This document shows, piece by piece, positions 1 to 11,584 of a DNA stretch of 64,000 bases. Where the stretch lies: positions 1,302,001 to 1,366,000 of the forward strand of contig NZ_CP035382.1 of NCBI RefSeq assembly GCF_006874705.1, read 5' to 3'. Below the pieces are notes generated by a model. That model saw only the letters and a program-made list of their open reading frames with translations. It was not told the DNA's origin and did not search any database. The translations under genes and the position numbers were made by a program. Within the stretch, counting starts at the first letter, position 1; each line of letters begins with the position of its first letter. The stretch is from Leclercia adecarboxylata (GTDB lineage: Bacteria > Pseudomonadota > Gammaproteobacteria > Enterobacterales > Enterobacteriaceae).

Positions 1-1030
<1,030 letters not shown>

Positions 1031-1078
1031 TTACTCTCTGTATGAATTCAACCGTGCTGCGGGCAAATCACCCTCAGC

Positions 1079-1333
1079 TCAAAAACCGTTTAGTTTGCGA
1101 TCGCGTGCCCACTCAGTCGGGGTGAACGCCTTGATCGACAGGGCATGAATACGGTTATCCGCGATATATTCCATCAGCGGCGCGTATACAGCCTGCTGCT
1201 TTTTCACGCGGCTCATGCCGTCAAAGATCTCTCCCACAGCAATAACCTGAAAGTGGCTGCCGTCGCCGGAGACGTGGGCTTCCTGGAGGGCAAGTGCATT
1301 CATCAGCACGGTCTGGATTTCATGATTTTCCAT
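1079..1333 (-). CDS. ibaG: BolA-family protein IbaG
   Basis: This 84-residue protein begins [20 protein letters not shown] and has the compact BolA-like fold sequence, including the central [13 protein letters not shown] strand-helix segment and the C-terminal [10 protein letters not shown] motif. IbaG (YrbA) partners monothiol glutaredoxin Grx4 and is linked to acid tolerance and iron-sulfur handling. It lies 51 bp upstream of murA on the same strand, the conserved enterobacterial pair. A strong terminator separates it from mlaB, so it and murA are probably transcribed apart from the mla operon. Length and order match E. coli. Confidence 0.93.
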   Translation of the reverse strand: MENHEIQTVLMNALALQEAHVSGDGSHFQVIAVGEIFDGMSRVKKQQAVYAPLMEYIADNRIHALSIKAFTPTEWARDRKLNGF

Positions 1334-1403
1334 GGGATCTCTATCATCTGGTGTGAAAACAAGCCCAACATCTTAGAGCAAAGTGGCGCGGTCTTAAACA
1401 AGC

Positions 1404-1437
1404 AAAAAGCCCCGACGATGAAACAGTCGGGGCTTTT
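1404..1437 (-). terminator. Rho-independent terminator after mlaB
   Basis: Perfect inverted repeat GCCCCGAC / GTCGGGGC around a 9-base loop, with A-tracts and T-tracts on both sides, so it could work in both directions. On the minus strand it follows the mlaB stop by about 20 bases and would end the mlaFEDCB transcript. Confidence 0.9.
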
Positions 1438-1458
1438 GATAGTAACGTACTGAAAAAA

Positions 1459-1752
1459 TTAGCGGGGCAATACGTCTTCCGGCAGATTATAGAGCTGAGC
1501 CAGGGTGATGACGTTATCACTGACGCCCGCAAGCGCTACCTGCTTGCCCTGCCCTTTGCCTGCCGCCACCAGATGAACCAGCAATGCGACGCCCGCCGTA
1601 TCCACGCGGGAAATGCCGCCAAGGTCAATACAGGAGACGCCCTGCATGGCTTCATGGCGCGCATCCCACAGAGGATTCAGATAATCCTGATCCAGCTCGC
1701 CAGTGAGTAACAACGTCTCACCCTCTCGGGTCCAGCTGAGCTGCGACGTCAT
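1459..1752 (-). CDS. mlaB: Mla pathway STAS-domain protein MlaB
   Basis: A 97-residue cytoplasmic STAS-domain protein that binds MlaF and stabilises the MlaFEDB ABC transporter, which moves phospholipids between the outer and inner membranes and maintains outer-membrane lipid asymmetry. The STAS helix motif SRVDTAGVALLVHLV is clear near residues 48-62 and contains the conserved Asp-Thr-Ala-Gly turn. It is the last gene of mlaFEDCB; its ATG overlaps the mlaC stop by one base, implying translational coupling. A terminator follows directly. Confidence 0.95.
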   Translation of the reverse strand: MTSQLSWTREGETLLLTGELDQDYLNPLWDARHEAMQGVSCIDLGGISRVDTAGVALLVHLVAAGKGQGKQVALAGVSDNVITLAQLYNLPEDVLPR

Positions 1753-2387
1753 TATTTTTTCTCATCCAGGGTAATTTTCTGACGCGAGATGCTGTTCAGC
1801 TGAGCAGTCAGACCATCAATGCCCTTAGTACGCAGCAGATCGCTCCATTCGTTCTGCTTGGTGGTGATCATGCTGACGCCTTCGGCAATCATGTCGTAAG
1901 CCTGCCAGTTACCGTTCTGGCTGTTCTTACGCCACTGGAAATCCAGGCGCACTGGCGGACGACCGTTTGGATCGACGATAGTCACGCGGATAGGAACGAT
2001 GGTGGCAGAGCCCAGCGGCTGTTCCGGCGCAATCTGATACGTCTGGCCGTGGTACATGGCCAGCGCCTGGCCGTAGGCCTGCTTCAGGTACTCACGGAAC
2101 GCAGCAAAATAAGCATCGCGCTGCGCTGGCGTGGCGTCTTTGTAGTAACGACCCAACACCAGAGCCCCGGCATATTTTACCTGAACATACGGCAGCAGCT
2201 CCTGATCGACCACATCGCGCAGGTAGTCGGGATTGGAACGAATTTTCGGCTGCTCGTTCTTAAGGCGATCGAAGGTTTTCTTAGCCGCCTCATTCATCTG
2301 TTGATAAGGATTGCTCTGGTCGGCTGCGTTAGCAGCAGTCAAAGGGGCAATCATCAGCATGGCAACCATTAACAGTCGTTTAATCAT
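1752..2387 (-). CDS. mlaC: Periplasmic phospholipid carrier MlaC
   Basis: A 211-residue soluble carrier that ferries phospholipid between the outer-membrane MlaA-porin complex and the inner-membrane MlaFEDB complex. A Sec signal peptide is visible ([21 protein letters not shown], cleavage near residue 21), followed by the family sequence with [16 protein letters not shown] and a C-terminal [14 protein letters not shown] segment typical of the MlaC/Ttg2D family. It sits between mlaD (3 bp gap) and mlaB (1 bp overlap) in one minus-strand operon. Length matches E. coli MlaC. Confidence 0.96.
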   Translation of the reverse strand: MIKRLLMVAMLMIAPLTAANAADQSNPYQQMNEAAKKTFDRLKNEQPKIRSNPDYLRDVVDQELLPYVQVKYAGALVLGRYYKDATPAQRDAYFAAFREYLKQAYGQALAMYHGQTYQIAPEQPLGSATIVPIRVTIVDPNGRPPVRLDFQWRKNSQNGNWQAYDMIAEGVSMITTKQNEWSDLLRTKGIDGLTAQLNSISRQKITLDEKK

Positions 2388-2390
2388 GAA

Positions 2391-2951
2391 TTACTTCTCC
2401 TGAGATGAATTCGTCGTGCCAACAGGCGGCGTAATGTCACTCTGCGCAGGTGTCTGAGCAGCTTGATTCTCGTCACCCCCTTTACTGTTGCTGTTGTAAA
2501 GGAACTGACCAATCATATCTTCCAGCACCATGGCTGACTTCGTATCCTGAATTACGCCACCGTCCTTAAGGATAGTCGTTCCCAGTTCGGGATCTTCAAA
2601 ACCGATGTTCAGCGCCAGGTATTGTTCACCTAACAGGCCGGAGGTACGGATAGACAGGGAGCTGGTATCCGGAATGTGGTTGTAGCGCTCTTCAATATCC
2701 AGCGCGACGCGCGGCAGATAGGTTTTCTCGTCGAGGGTGATATCGGCCACACGCCCTACCACTACCCCGCCAATGCGCACCGGAGAACGGCTTTTCAGGC
2801 CGCCGATATTATCGAAGGTGGCATAGATGCGATATGTGGGCTCGGTGCGGATCGTCGTAACATCCGCCACTTTGAAGCTTAAAAACAGTGCGGCCAGCAG
2901 TGCCAGCAAAACAAATACGCCTACCCAAATTTCTACTTTTTTCGTTTGCAT
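2391..2951 (-). CDS. mlaD: MCE-domain protein MlaD
   Basis: MlaD is a single-pass inner-membrane protein whose periplasmic MCE domain forms a hexameric ring contacting MlaC. I place the start at the ATG at 2951 (MQTKKVEIWVG), which matches E. coli, rather than an in-frame ATG five codons upstream; this gives 186 residues. A hydrophobic segment (about residues 9-27) is followed by the MCE core RSPVRIGGVVVGRVADI and the hydrophobic stretch SGLLGEQYLAL that lines the ring pore in the family. The Gln/Ser/Pro-rich C-terminal tail is longer and divergent compared with E. coli. Confidence 0.95.
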   Translation of the reverse strand: MQTKKVEIWVGVFVLLALLAALFLSFKVADVTTIRTEPTYRIYATFDNIGGLKSRSPVRIGGVVVGRVADITLDEKTYLPRVALDIEERYNHIPDTSSLSIRTSGLLGEQYLALNIGFEDPELGTTILKDGGVIQDTKSAMVLEDMIGQFLYNSNSKGGDENQAAQTPAQSDITPPVGTTNSSQEK

Positions 2952-2955
2952 GAAC

Positions 2956-4558
<1,603 letters not shown>

Positions 4559-4788
4559 GTACATTTCCTTTCTATTGCCGGTTCAGGATCGGCTTGATGC
4601 CTGATTTCGCCGCAAACCCAACATTTTTACAGAATATTACCTCTGCAGGTAAGCGAAAGCTGGCATTTGTTTTACTTTTACAACGCATAAAGTCAAAATT
4701 AGGAATACGTTACGTCTACAGACAGTATGCAGCGGCAGAGATTTTTTTCTCAGTGGACCGGCGAGTATACCTGAAGAAAGGACTTTTG

Positions 4789-5766
4789 ATGCTTCTTGCA
4801 ACGGCACTGTTAATAATTGGTTTACTTTTGGTGGTCTACAGTGCCGACCGTCTGGTGTTCTCCGCATCAATTCTGTGTCGTTTATTGGGCATACCCCCCC
4901 TAATTATTGGGATGACGGTGGTCAGCGTTGGCACCTCCTTGCCGGAGATCATCGTCTCTGTCGCCGCCTCGCTGCACGATCAAGTTGATCTCGCCGTGGG
5001 AACGGCCATTGGCTCCAATATCGTCAATATTTTACTCATCCTGGGGCTTGCTGCGCTGCTGCATCCATTTCGCGTGCATTCTGATGTTCTGCGGCGTGAA
5101 TTGCCGCTAATGTTAATTGTCAGTCTGCTCGCTGGTTACGTGTTATATGACGGACAGTTAACCCTTAGCGATGGCATTTTCCTGCTGGCACTGGCGGTCA
5201 TCTGGCTGTTTTACATTGTTAAGCTGGCCCGGGCGGCGGAGAAGCAGGGCAATGACTCCCTGACCCGCGAGCAGGTTGCCGAACTGCCGCGTGAGGGGAA
5301 TTTACCCGTCGCGCTGCTTTGGCTGGGTGTAGCGTTAATCATCATGCCGATGGCGACACAGATGATCGTTGATAACGCTACGGTGCTGGCCAACTACTTC
5401 GCCATGAGCGAATTGACCATCGGCCTGACGGTGATTGCCATTGGCACCAGCCTGCCTGAGCTTGCCACGGCGATTGCCGGCGCGCGTAAAGGCGAAGACG
5501 ACATGGCGATTGGTAATATTATCGGTTCCAATATTTTCAATATTGCCATCGTGCTGGGCCTGCCGGCCCTGATTGCCCCTGGCGCGTTTAATCCGCTGGC
5601 GTTCAGCCGGGATTATGGGGTGATGCTGTTAGTCAGCGTCATCTTCGCTCTGCTCTGCTGGCGGCGTAAAAGGCAGATTGGTCAGGGTGCTGGCGCGCTG
5701 CTGACGGTGGGATTTATCGTATGGATGGCGATGCTGTACTGGCTCTCGCCTCTTCTCTCTGGGTAA
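4789..5766 (+). CDS. yrbG: Inner-membrane CaCA-family antiporter YrbG
   Basis: A 325-residue sodium/calcium-exchanger family membrane protein with two homologous halves. Each half carries the alpha-repeat signature: GMTVVSVGTSLPEI with GSNIVNI in the first, and VIAIGTSLPELATA with GNIIGSNIFNI in the second. About ten hydrophobic segments are visible. The ATG at 4789 follows a good Shine-Dalgarno (AAGAAAGGAC) and matches E. coli; the frame is open 65 codons further upstream, but that stretch is AT-rich, charged and unlike the family. It heads the yrbG-kdsD-kdsC-lptCAB series. Its substrate in vivo is uncertain. Confidence 0.93.
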   Translation: MLLATALLIIGLLLVVYSADRLVFSASILCRLLGIPPLIIGMTVVSVGTSLPEIIVSVAASLHDQVDLAVGTAIGSNIVNILLILGLAALLHPFRVHSDVLRRELPLMLIVSLLAGYVLYDGQLTLSDGIFLLALAVIWLFYIVKLARAAEKQGNDSLTREQVAELPREGNLPVALLWLGVALIIMPMATQMIVDNATVLANYFAMSELTIGLTVIAIGTSLPELATAIAGARKGEDDMAIGNIIGSNIFNIAIVLGLPALIAPGAFNPLAFSRDYGVMLLVSVIFALLCWRRKRQIGQGAGALLTVGFIVWMAMLYWLSPLLSG

Positions 5767-5779
5767 ACGGAAACGCATT

Positions 5780-6766
5780 ATGTCGCAAATAGAATTGCAG
5801 CCGGGTTTTGACTTTCAGAAAGCAGGAAAAGAAGTTCTGGAGATAGAACGTGAAGGTCTGGCGCAGTTAGATCAATACATTAATCAGGACTTTAGCCTCG
5901 CGTGTGAAAAACTTTTCCACTGCACCGGCAAAGTCGTGGTGATGGGAATGGGCAAATCCGGGCACATTGGTCGTAAAATGGCAGCCACGTTCGCCAGTAC
6001 CGGCACGACCGCCTTTTTCGTTCACCCCGGTGAAGCGGCGCACGGTGACCTGGGGATGGTCTCGGCGCAGGATATCGTTATCGCGTTATCGAACTCCGGC
6101 GAATCAAATGAAATCCTGGCGCTGATCCCGGTGCTGAAGCGACTTCACGTTCCCCTCATCTGTGTTACCAGCCGTCCTGAGAGCAGCATGGCGCGCGCTG
6201 CGGATATCCATCTGTGCGTCAAAGTGCCGAAAGAGGCCTGCCCGCTGGGGCTGGCTCCGACTTCCAGCACCACCGCTGCGCTGGTAATGGGGGATGCGTT
6301 GGCCGTTGCCCTGCTCGAAGCCCGCGGTTTTACCGCCGAAGATTTCGCCCTCTCCCATCCGGGCGGCGCGCTGGGGCGTAAATTGCTGCTGCGGGTGAAT
6401 GACATCATGCACACCGGGGATGAAATTCCGCGCGTCAGTAAAGACGCCTCCCTGCGCGATGCGCTGCTGGAGATCACCCGTAAAAATCTTGGTATGACCG
6501 TCATCTGCGACGAGCAGATGAAAATTGACGGGATTTTCACCGATGGGGATCTACGCCGCGTATTCGATATGGGGGTAGATGTTCGTAAGCTGGGTATCGC
6601 CGATGTGATGACCCCCGGGGGGATTCGGGTGCGTCCCGGCCTGCTTGCTGTTGAAGTATTAAACCTGATGCAGTCCCGCAATATCACCTCCGTTATGGTT
6701 GCTGATGGCGACCAATTGCTGGGTGTGGTACATATGCATGATCTGCTGCGCGCAGGCGTAGTGTAA
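5780..6766 (+). CDS. kdsD: D-arabinose 5-phosphate isomerase KdsD
   Basis: A cytoplasmic enzyme interconverting D-ribulose 5-phosphate and D-arabinose 5-phosphate, the first step toward Kdo of the LPS inner core. The N-terminal SIS domain (about residues 35-190) contains GMGKSGHIGRKMAATFAS and the ALSNSGESNE sugar-phosphate loop; two CBS domains follow (about 205-328, including FTDGDLRR). At 328 residues it equals E. coli KdsD. It is followed without a gap by kdsC, the other Kdo-branch enzyme of the operon. Confidence 0.97.
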   Translation: MSQIELQPGFDFQKAGKEVLEIEREGLAQLDQYINQDFSLACEKLFHCTGKVVVMGMGKSGHIGRKMAATFASTGTTAFFVHPGEAAHGDLGMVSAQDIVIALSNSGESNEILALIPVLKRLHVPLICVTSRPESSMARAADIHLCVKVPKEACPLGLAPTSSTTAALVMGDALAVALLEARGFTAEDFALSHPGGALGRKLLLRVNDIMHTGDEIPRVSKDASLRDALLEITRKNLGMTVICDEQMKIDGIFTDGDLRRVFDMGVDVRKLGIADVMTPGGIRVRPGLLAVEVLNLMQSRNITSVMVADGDQLLGVVHMHDLLRAGVV

Positions 6767-6780
6767 TGAAGGATAAGACA

Positions 6781-7347
6781 ATGATTAATGCGGGTGCATC
6801 CCTTGCAACCTGTTATGGCCCGGTCAGTGCGCAGATGATGTCGCAGGCCGAAAACATTCGCCTGCTGATCCTGGATGTGGATGGCGTGCTGTCTGACGGC
6901 CTGATTTATATGGGCAACAATGGCGAAGAGCTGAAAGCCTTCAACGTACGTGATGGCTACGGTATTCGCTGTGCGCTCACTTCTGGCATAGAAGTTGCCA
7001 TTATCACCGGGCGTAAGGCTAAACTGGTAGAAGATCGCTGCGAAACGCTGGGCATTACCCATCTCTATCAGGGGCAGTCCGATAAGATGGTCGCTTTCAG
7101 GGACTTACTTGGTAAACTTGCCATTGCCCCGGAAAACGTCGCCTATGTCGGAGACGATCTTATTGACTGGCCAGTGATGGCAGAAGTGGGACTCAGCGTC
7201 GCCGTTGCCGATGCGCATCCGCTTTTGATCCCGCGCGCTGACTATGTCACCCGTATTAACGGTGGCCGCGGCGCAGTGAGAGAAGTCTGCGACCTGCTGC
7301 TGCTGGCGCAAGGTAAGCTTGATGAGGCCAAAGGGCAATCGATATGA
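6781..7347 (+). CDS. kdsC: Kdo 8-phosphate phosphatase KdsC
   Basis: A HAD-superfamily phosphatase that dephosphorylates Kdo-8-P to Kdo. The catalytic motif DVDGVLSDG lies at about residues 32-40, with downstream ITGRKAKLVEDRC and YVGDDLIDWPVM completing HAD motifs II-IV. Two in-frame ATGs exist; the one at 6781 has AAGGA spaced seven bases upstream and gives 188 residues like E. coli, while the one at 6766 overlaps the kdsD stop and lacks a good Shine-Dalgarno. Its stop overlaps the lptC start. Confidence 0.96.
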   Translation: MINAGASLATCYGPVSAQMMSQAENIRLLILDVDGVLSDGLIYMGNNGEELKAFNVRDGYGIRCALTSGIEVAIITGRKAKLVEDRCETLGITHLYQGQSDKMVAFRDLLGKLAIAPENVAYVGDDLIDWPVMAEVGLSVAVADAHPLLIPRADYVTRINGGRGAVREVCDLLLLAQGKLDEAKGQSI

Positions 7348-7919
7348 GTAAAACCAGACGTTGGGTTATTATTCTGCTTTCGCTGGTAGCACTGGTACTG
7401 ATTGGCGTGAATCTCGCTGACCGGGACGACGAACAAGCGCCGACGGTCAATACTAACGATCCAACATATAAAAGCGATCATAGCGATACCGTGGTCTACA
7501 GTCCGGAAGGGGCGCTGAATTATCGCCTTATCGCTCAGCATGTTGAGTATTTTTCCGAACAGGGCGTCTCCTGGTTTACCCAACCGGTGATGACCACCTT
7601 TGATGTCAATAAAATTCCGACCTGGTCGATTAAATCAGACCGGGCAAAACTGACGAATGACCGTATGCTTTATCTGTATGGTCATGTTGAGGTGAATGCG
7701 CTGACCGCAGACTCACAGCTGCGCAAAATCACAACCGATAACGCACAGATTAACCTTGTGACGCAGGATGTCACGTCGCAGGATCTGGTTACGCTATACG
7801 GCACAACATTTAATTCCAGCGGTCTGAGAATGCGCGGGAACTTACGCAGCAAGAACGCAGAGCTGATTGAAAAGGTTAGAACCTCCTATGAAATTCCAAG
7901 CAAACAAACTCAGCCTTAA
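7344..7919 (+). CDS. lptC: LPS transport protein LptC
   Basis: A bitopic inner-membrane protein linking the LptB2FG extractor to the periplasmic LptA bridge. One N-terminal membrane segment (about residues 7-24, WVIILLSLVALVLIGVNLA) precedes a periplasmic OstA-like beta-jellyroll with the typical DRMLYLYGHVEVN and TSQDLVTLYGTTFNSSG repeats. At 191 residues it equals E. coli LptC. It starts inside the kdsC stop and its last 32 bp also encode the lptA start region. Confidence 0.96.
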   Translation: MSKTRRWVIILLSLVALVLIGVNLADRDDEQAPTVNTNDPTYKSDHSDTVVYSPEGALNYRLIAQHVEYFSEQGVSWFTQPVMTTFDVNKIPTWSIKSDRAKLTNDRMLYLYGHVEVNALTADSQLRKITTDNAQINLVTQDVTSQDLVTLYGTTFNSSGLRMRGNLRSKNAELIEKVRTSYEIPSKQTQP

Positions 7920-8442
7920 ATTTGTTATTGCCAGCGCGCTGCTGGCCGTCAGCCTGCCTGCGCTTGCTGTGACGGGTGATACCGAGCAGCCGATTCATAT
8001 CGAATCCGATACGCAATCGCTCGACATGCAGGGTAACGTTGTGACCTTTACCGGCAATGTCGTCGTGACTCAGGGCACCATCAAAATCAACGCCGACAAG
8101 GTGGTGGTGACGCGTCCTGGCGGTGAAGACGGTAAAGAGATTATCGATGGCTACGGCAACCCAGCTACCTTCTACCAGATGCAGGACAACGGCAAGCCGG
8201 TGAAAGGGCACGCCTCCCAGATGCACTACGAGCTGGCGAAAGACTTCGTGGTGTTGACCGGTAATGCGTTCCTGGAGCAGCTCGACAGCAACATCAAGGG
8301 CGACAAGATTACCTATCTGGTGAAAGAGCAAAAAATGCAGGCCTTCAGTGAAAAAGGCAAACGCGTGACGACCGTTCTGGTTCCATCGCAGCTGCAGGAC
8401 AAAAACAACACTCAGGCCCCGGCACAGAAAAAGAGTAACTAA
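7888..8442 (+). CDS. lptA: Periplasmic LPS bridge protein LptA
   Basis: LptA polymerises into the periplasmic beta-jellyroll bridge that carries LPS from LptC to LptD. The chosen ATG at 7888 begins MKFQANKLSLKFVIASALLA, a signal peptide ending ...LPALA before VTGDTEQPIHIESD, the known mature start type; the frame is open seven codons upstream but that lacks family support. The mature protein has the repeated GNVVTFTGNVVVTQG strands. Length is 184 residues (E. coli 185). It overlaps lptC by 32 bp in another frame and is followed six bases later by lptB. Confidence 0.96.
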   Translation: MKFQANKLSLKFVIASALLAVSLPALAVTGDTEQPIHIESDTQSLDMQGNVVTFTGNVVVTQGTIKINADKVVVTRPGGEDGKEIIDGYGNPATFYQMQDNGKPVKGHASQMHYELAKDFVVLTGNAFLEQLDSNIKGDKITYLVKEQKMQAFSEKGKRVTTVLVPSQLQDKNNTQAPAQKKSN

Positions 8443-8448
8443 TTCGTT

Positions 8449-9174
8449 ATGGCAACATTAACTGCAAAGAATCTCGCCAAAGCCTACAAGGGCCGTCGCG
8501 TAGTGGAAGATGTCAGTTTGACCGTCAACTCCGGCGAAATTGTCGGCCTGTTGGGTCCTAACGGTGCAGGTAAAACCACCACCTTTTATATGGTGGTAGG
8601 CATTGTGCCGCGCGACGCGGGCAACATCATCATTGATGACGAAGACATCAGCCTGCTGCCCCTTCACGCGCGTGCGCGCCGCGGCATCGGTTACCTGCCG
8701 CAGGAAGCCTCAATTTTTCGCCGTCTCAGCGTCTTCGACAACCTGATGGCGGTGCTGCAAATCCGTGACGATTTGACCTCCGAACAGCGTCAGGATCGCG
8801 CCAACGAACTGATGGAAGAGTTCCATATCGAACATCTGCGCGACAGCATGGGCCAGGCGCTCTCCGGTGGTGAACGCCGCCGTGTGGAAATTGCCCGCGC
8901 GCTGGCGGCCAACCCGAAATTTATCCTGCTCGATGAACCTTTCGCGGGTGTTGACCCGATTTCGGTTATCGATATCAAACGTATTATTGAGCATCTGCGC
9001 GACAGTGGCCTGGGCGTGCTTATCACCGACCACAACGTACGCGAGACGCTGGCGGTCTGTGAGCGAGCCTACATCGTCAGCCAGGGCCATCTTATTGCCC
9101 ACGGTACACCGCAACAGATCCTCGAAGATGAGCATGTTAAGCGCGTGTATCTTGGGGAAGACTTCAGACTCTGA
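8449..9174 (+). CDS. lptB: LPS export ABC ATPase LptB
   Basis: The cytoplasmic ATPase of LptB2FGC, which pulls LPS out of the inner membrane. Walker [10 protein letters not shown] is near residues 38-46, the Q-loop is in [10 protein letters not shown], the signature is LSGGERRR, Walker B is [13 protein letters not shown], and the H-loop is in LITDHNVRE. At 241 residues it equals E. coli. The partner permeases lptF and lptG, normally far away on the chromosome, lie only about 8 kb downstream here because of the displaced block. Confidence 0.97.
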   Translation: MATLTAKNLAKAYKGRRVVEDVSLTVNSGEIVGLLGPNGAGKTTTFYMVVGIVPRDAGNIIIDDEDISLLPLHARARRGIGYLPQEASIFRRLSVFDNLMAVLQIRDDLTSEQRQDRANELMEEFHIEHLRDSMGQALSGGERRRVEIARALAANPKFILLDEPFAGVDPISVIDIKRIIEHLRDSGLGVLITDHNVRETLAVCERAYIVSQGHLIAHGTPQQILEDEHVKRVYLGEDFRL

Positions 9175-9221
9175 TAGGGTAGAAGTTCAGTCTCGCGTAA
9201 ACGGAGAAAAATGCTCTGAAC

Positions 9222-10655
9222 ATGAAGCAAGGTTTGCAATTAAGGCTCAGCCAACAGCTGGCAATGACGCCGCAGTTACAACAGGCTATTCGTCTGTTGC
9301 AGCTGTCAACGCTGGAACTTCAGCAGGAACTCCAGCAGGCGCTGGACAGTAATCCCCTGCTTGAGCAAACCGATCTTCACGATGAGGTAGAAACTCAGCA
9401 AACCCAGGATAACGAAACTCTCGACAGCGTTGATGCGCTGGAGCAAAAAGAGATGCCTGACGAGCTTCCTCTCGATGCCAGCTGGGATGAGATCTACACC
9501 GCCGGCACGCCATCCGGCACGCGCGCAGACTACCAGGATGATGAATTGCCGGTGTATCAGGGCGAGACTACCCAGTCGCTGCAGGATTACCTGATGTGGC
9601 AGGTGGAGCTGACGCCCTTTTCCGATACCGATCGCGCCATCGCCACCTCTATTGTCGATGCCGTCGATGAGACCGGCTATTTGACCGTGTCGCTGGACGA
9701 CATTCTGGAAAGCATCGGTGATGATGAGATCGATCTCGAAGAGATCGAAGCGGTTCTGAAGCGCGTTCAGCGTTTTGATCCGGTCGGCGTCGCCGCACGC
9801 GATTTACGTGACTGCCTGCTGATTCAGCTTTCGCAGTTTGTTAAAGAGACGCCGTGGCTGGAAGAGGCTCGCCTGATCGTCAGCGAGCATCTGGATCTGC
9901 TGGCTAACCACGACTTCCGCTCCCTGATGCGCGTGACGCGGCTGAAGGAAGAGATCCTGAAAGAAGCGGTCAATTTGATTCAGTCGCTGGATCCGCGTCC
10001 GGGGCAGTCTATCCAGACCAGCGAGCCCGAGTACGTCATTCCCGATGTACTGGTGCGCAAGCATAACGGCCTGTGGACCGTGGAATTGAATTCCGACAGC
10101 ATCCCTCGCCTGCAAATAAATCAGCAGTACGCCTCGATGTGCACCAGCGCGCGCAACGACTCGGATAACCAATATATCCGCAGTAATCTTCAGGAAGCGC
10201 GCTGGCTAATCAAGAGCCTGGAGAGCCGCAATGATACGCTGCTGCGCGTCAGCCGTTGCATCGTGGAGCAGCAGCAGGCGTTCTTTGAACAAGGTGAAGA
10301 ATTTATGAGGCCGATGGTGCTGGCCGATATCGCCCAGGCCGTCGAGATGCATGAATCGACGATTTCCCGCGTGACGACGCAGAAGTATCTGCATAGTCCG
10401 CGCGGTATTTTTGAGCTTAAGTATTTTTTCTCCAGCCATGTCAACACCGAAGGCGGCGGCGAAGCTTCGTCGACGGCCATCCGGGCGCTGGTGAAAAAGT
10501 TGATCGCCGCGGAAAACCCCGCGAAACCACTGAGCGACAGTAAGTTAACCACCATGCTGTCCGATCAAGGTATCATGGTTGCACGCCGCACTGTTGCGAA
10601 GTATCGAGAGTCTTTATCCATTCCGCCGTCAAACCAGCGTAAACAACTGGTCTGA
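9222..10655 (+). CDS. rpoN: RNA polymerase sigma-54 factor RpoN
   Basis: Sigma-54 directs RNA polymerase to -24/-12 promoters of nitrogen-assimilation and other genes, with help from AAA+ enhancer-binding proteins. The Gln/Leu-rich region I ([19 protein letters not shown]) is at the N-terminus, an acidic region II follows (about 60-110), and the diagnostic RpoN box [10 protein letters not shown] is near residues 454-463. It is 477 residues, as in E. coli. It begins 47 bp after lptB and is followed by hpf, ptsN, rapZ and npr, the classical rpoN cluster. Confidence 0.98.
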   Translation: MKQGLQLRLSQQLAMTPQLQQAIRLLQLSTLELQQELQQALDSNPLLEQTDLHDEVETQQTQDNETLDSVDALEQKEMPDELPLDASWDEIYTAGTPSGTRADYQDDELPVYQGETTQSLQDYLMWQVELTPFSDTDRAIATSIVDAVDETGYLTVSLDDILESIGDDEIDLEEIEAVLKRVQRFDPVGVAARDLRDCLLIQLSQFVKETPWLEEARLIVSEHLDLLANHDFRSLMRVTRLKEEILKEAVNLIQSLDPRPGQSIQTSEPEYVIPDVLVRKHNGLWTVELNSDSIPRLQINQQYASMCTSARNDSDNQYIRSNLQEARWLIKSLESRNDTLLRVSRCIVEQQQAFFEQGEEFMRPMVLADIAQAVEMHESTISRVTTQKYLHSPRGIFELKYFFSSHVNTEGGGEASSTAIRALVKKLIAAENPAKPLSDSKLTTMLSDQGIMVARRTVAKYRESLSIPPSNQRKQLV

Positions 10656-10677
10656 CTCTACCGATAAGGAAGACACT

Positions 10678-10965
10678 ATGCAGCTCAACATCACTGGACA
10701 CAACGTCGAAATCACTGAGGCCCTGCGCGATTTTGTGAATGCAAAATTCGCTAAGCTTGAGCAGTATTTTGAGAGGATCAATCAGGTCTACATTGTGTTA
10801 AAAGTGGAAAAAGTGACTCATATCTCGGATGCGACCCTGCACGTCAACGGGGGCGAAATCCATGCCAGTGCGGAAGGGCAAGACATGTACGCGGCTATCG
10901 ACGGCTTGATTGACAAGCTGGCACGACAGCTAAACAAACATAAAGATAAACTGAAACAACACTAA
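10678..10965 (+). CDS. hpf: Ribosome hibernation promoting factor HPF (short form)
   Basis: HPF stabilises inactive 100S ribosome dimers in stationary phase by binding the 30S decoding region. The ATG at 10678 follows GGAAGACACT and gives 95 residues beginning MQLNITGHNVEITEALRDFV, the canonical start; the open frame extends upstream into rpoN but this is not used. The basic C-terminus ARQLNKHKDKLKQH and the beta-alpha-beta core are typical. It lies 22 bp after rpoN. Confidence 0.96.
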   Translation: MQLNITGHNVEITEALRDFVNAKFAKLEQYFERINQVYIVLKVEKVTHISDATLHVNGGEIHASAEGQDMYAAIDGLIDKLARQLNKHKDKLKQH

Positions 10966-10993
10966 TTGTCCGGGCAGTTAACGGGTGCAGGTT

Positions 10994-11023
10994 GGCCTGT
11001 TGTGAAACACAACGGGCCCTTTG
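10994..11023 (+). terminator. Hairpin between hpf and ptsN
   Basis: GGCCTGTTGTG and CACAACGGGCC form an 11-bp stem with one G-U pair and an AAA loop, followed by CTTTG. The T-tract is short, so this is more likely a partial terminator or an mRNA-stabilising or processing hairpin than a full stop. Confidence 0.55.
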
Positions 11024-11047
11024 TACAGTTAGCGCTTAGGTGAAATT

Positions 11048-11539
11048 ATGATGAATAACGATTCAACTCTACAACTGAGCAGTGTCCTTAATCAGGAATG
11101 TACCCGCAGTGCCGTCCACTGCCAGAGCAAAAAACGTGCGCTGGAGATCATCAGTGAACTGGCCGCAAAGCAGCTGAGCCTGCCGCCCCAGGTGGTGTTT
11201 GAAGCGATCCTGACCCGTGAAAAAATGGGCAGTACCGGCATCGGCAACGGCATTGCCATTCCCCATGGCAAACTTGAAGAAGATACTCTGCGTGCTGTAG
11301 GCGTGTTTGTTCAGCTGGAAACACCTATCGCCTTTGATGCCATTGATAACCAGCCTGTCGATTTGCTGTTTGCCCTGCTGGTACCCGCGGATCAGACCAA
11401 AACACATTTGCATACCCTCTCGCTGGTGGCCAAACGACTGGCGGATAAAACCATCTGTCGCCGTTTGCGTGCGGCACAGAGCGATGAGGAGCTCTATCAA
11501 ATCATTACGGAAACGGAAGGCAATCAGGATGATGCGTAA
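11048..11539 (+). CDS. ptsN: Nitrogen PTS EIIA protein PtsN
   Basis: EIIA-Ntr is the terminal phosphoacceptor of the PTS-Ntr relay (PtsP-NPr-PtsN) and controls potassium transport through TrkA and KdpD and other partners. The phosphorylated histidine is in AIPHGKLEE at His73, as in E. coli. The protein is 163 residues and covers the full PTS EIIA-2 domain. It sits between hpf and rapZ; the phosphodonor NPr is encoded two genes downstream. Confidence 0.97.
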   Translation: MMNNDSTLQLSSVLNQECTRSAVHCQSKKRALEIISELAAKQLSLPPQVVFEAILTREKMGSTGIGNGIAIPHGKLEEDTLRAVGVFVQLETPIAFDAIDNQPVDLLFALLVPADQTKTHLHTLSLVAKRLADKTICRRLRAAQSDEELYQIITETEGNQDDA

Positions 11540-11584
11540 TCGGGTGATGGCTTTGACATCTGTAGTCCTGAGGAGAAATGGTAC

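Noticed and set aside
4594..4788. A longer YrbG with 65 extra N-terminal residues
   Set aside because: The extension is not hydrophobic or homologous, and the downstream ATG at 4789 has a good Shine-Dalgarno and matches the family start.
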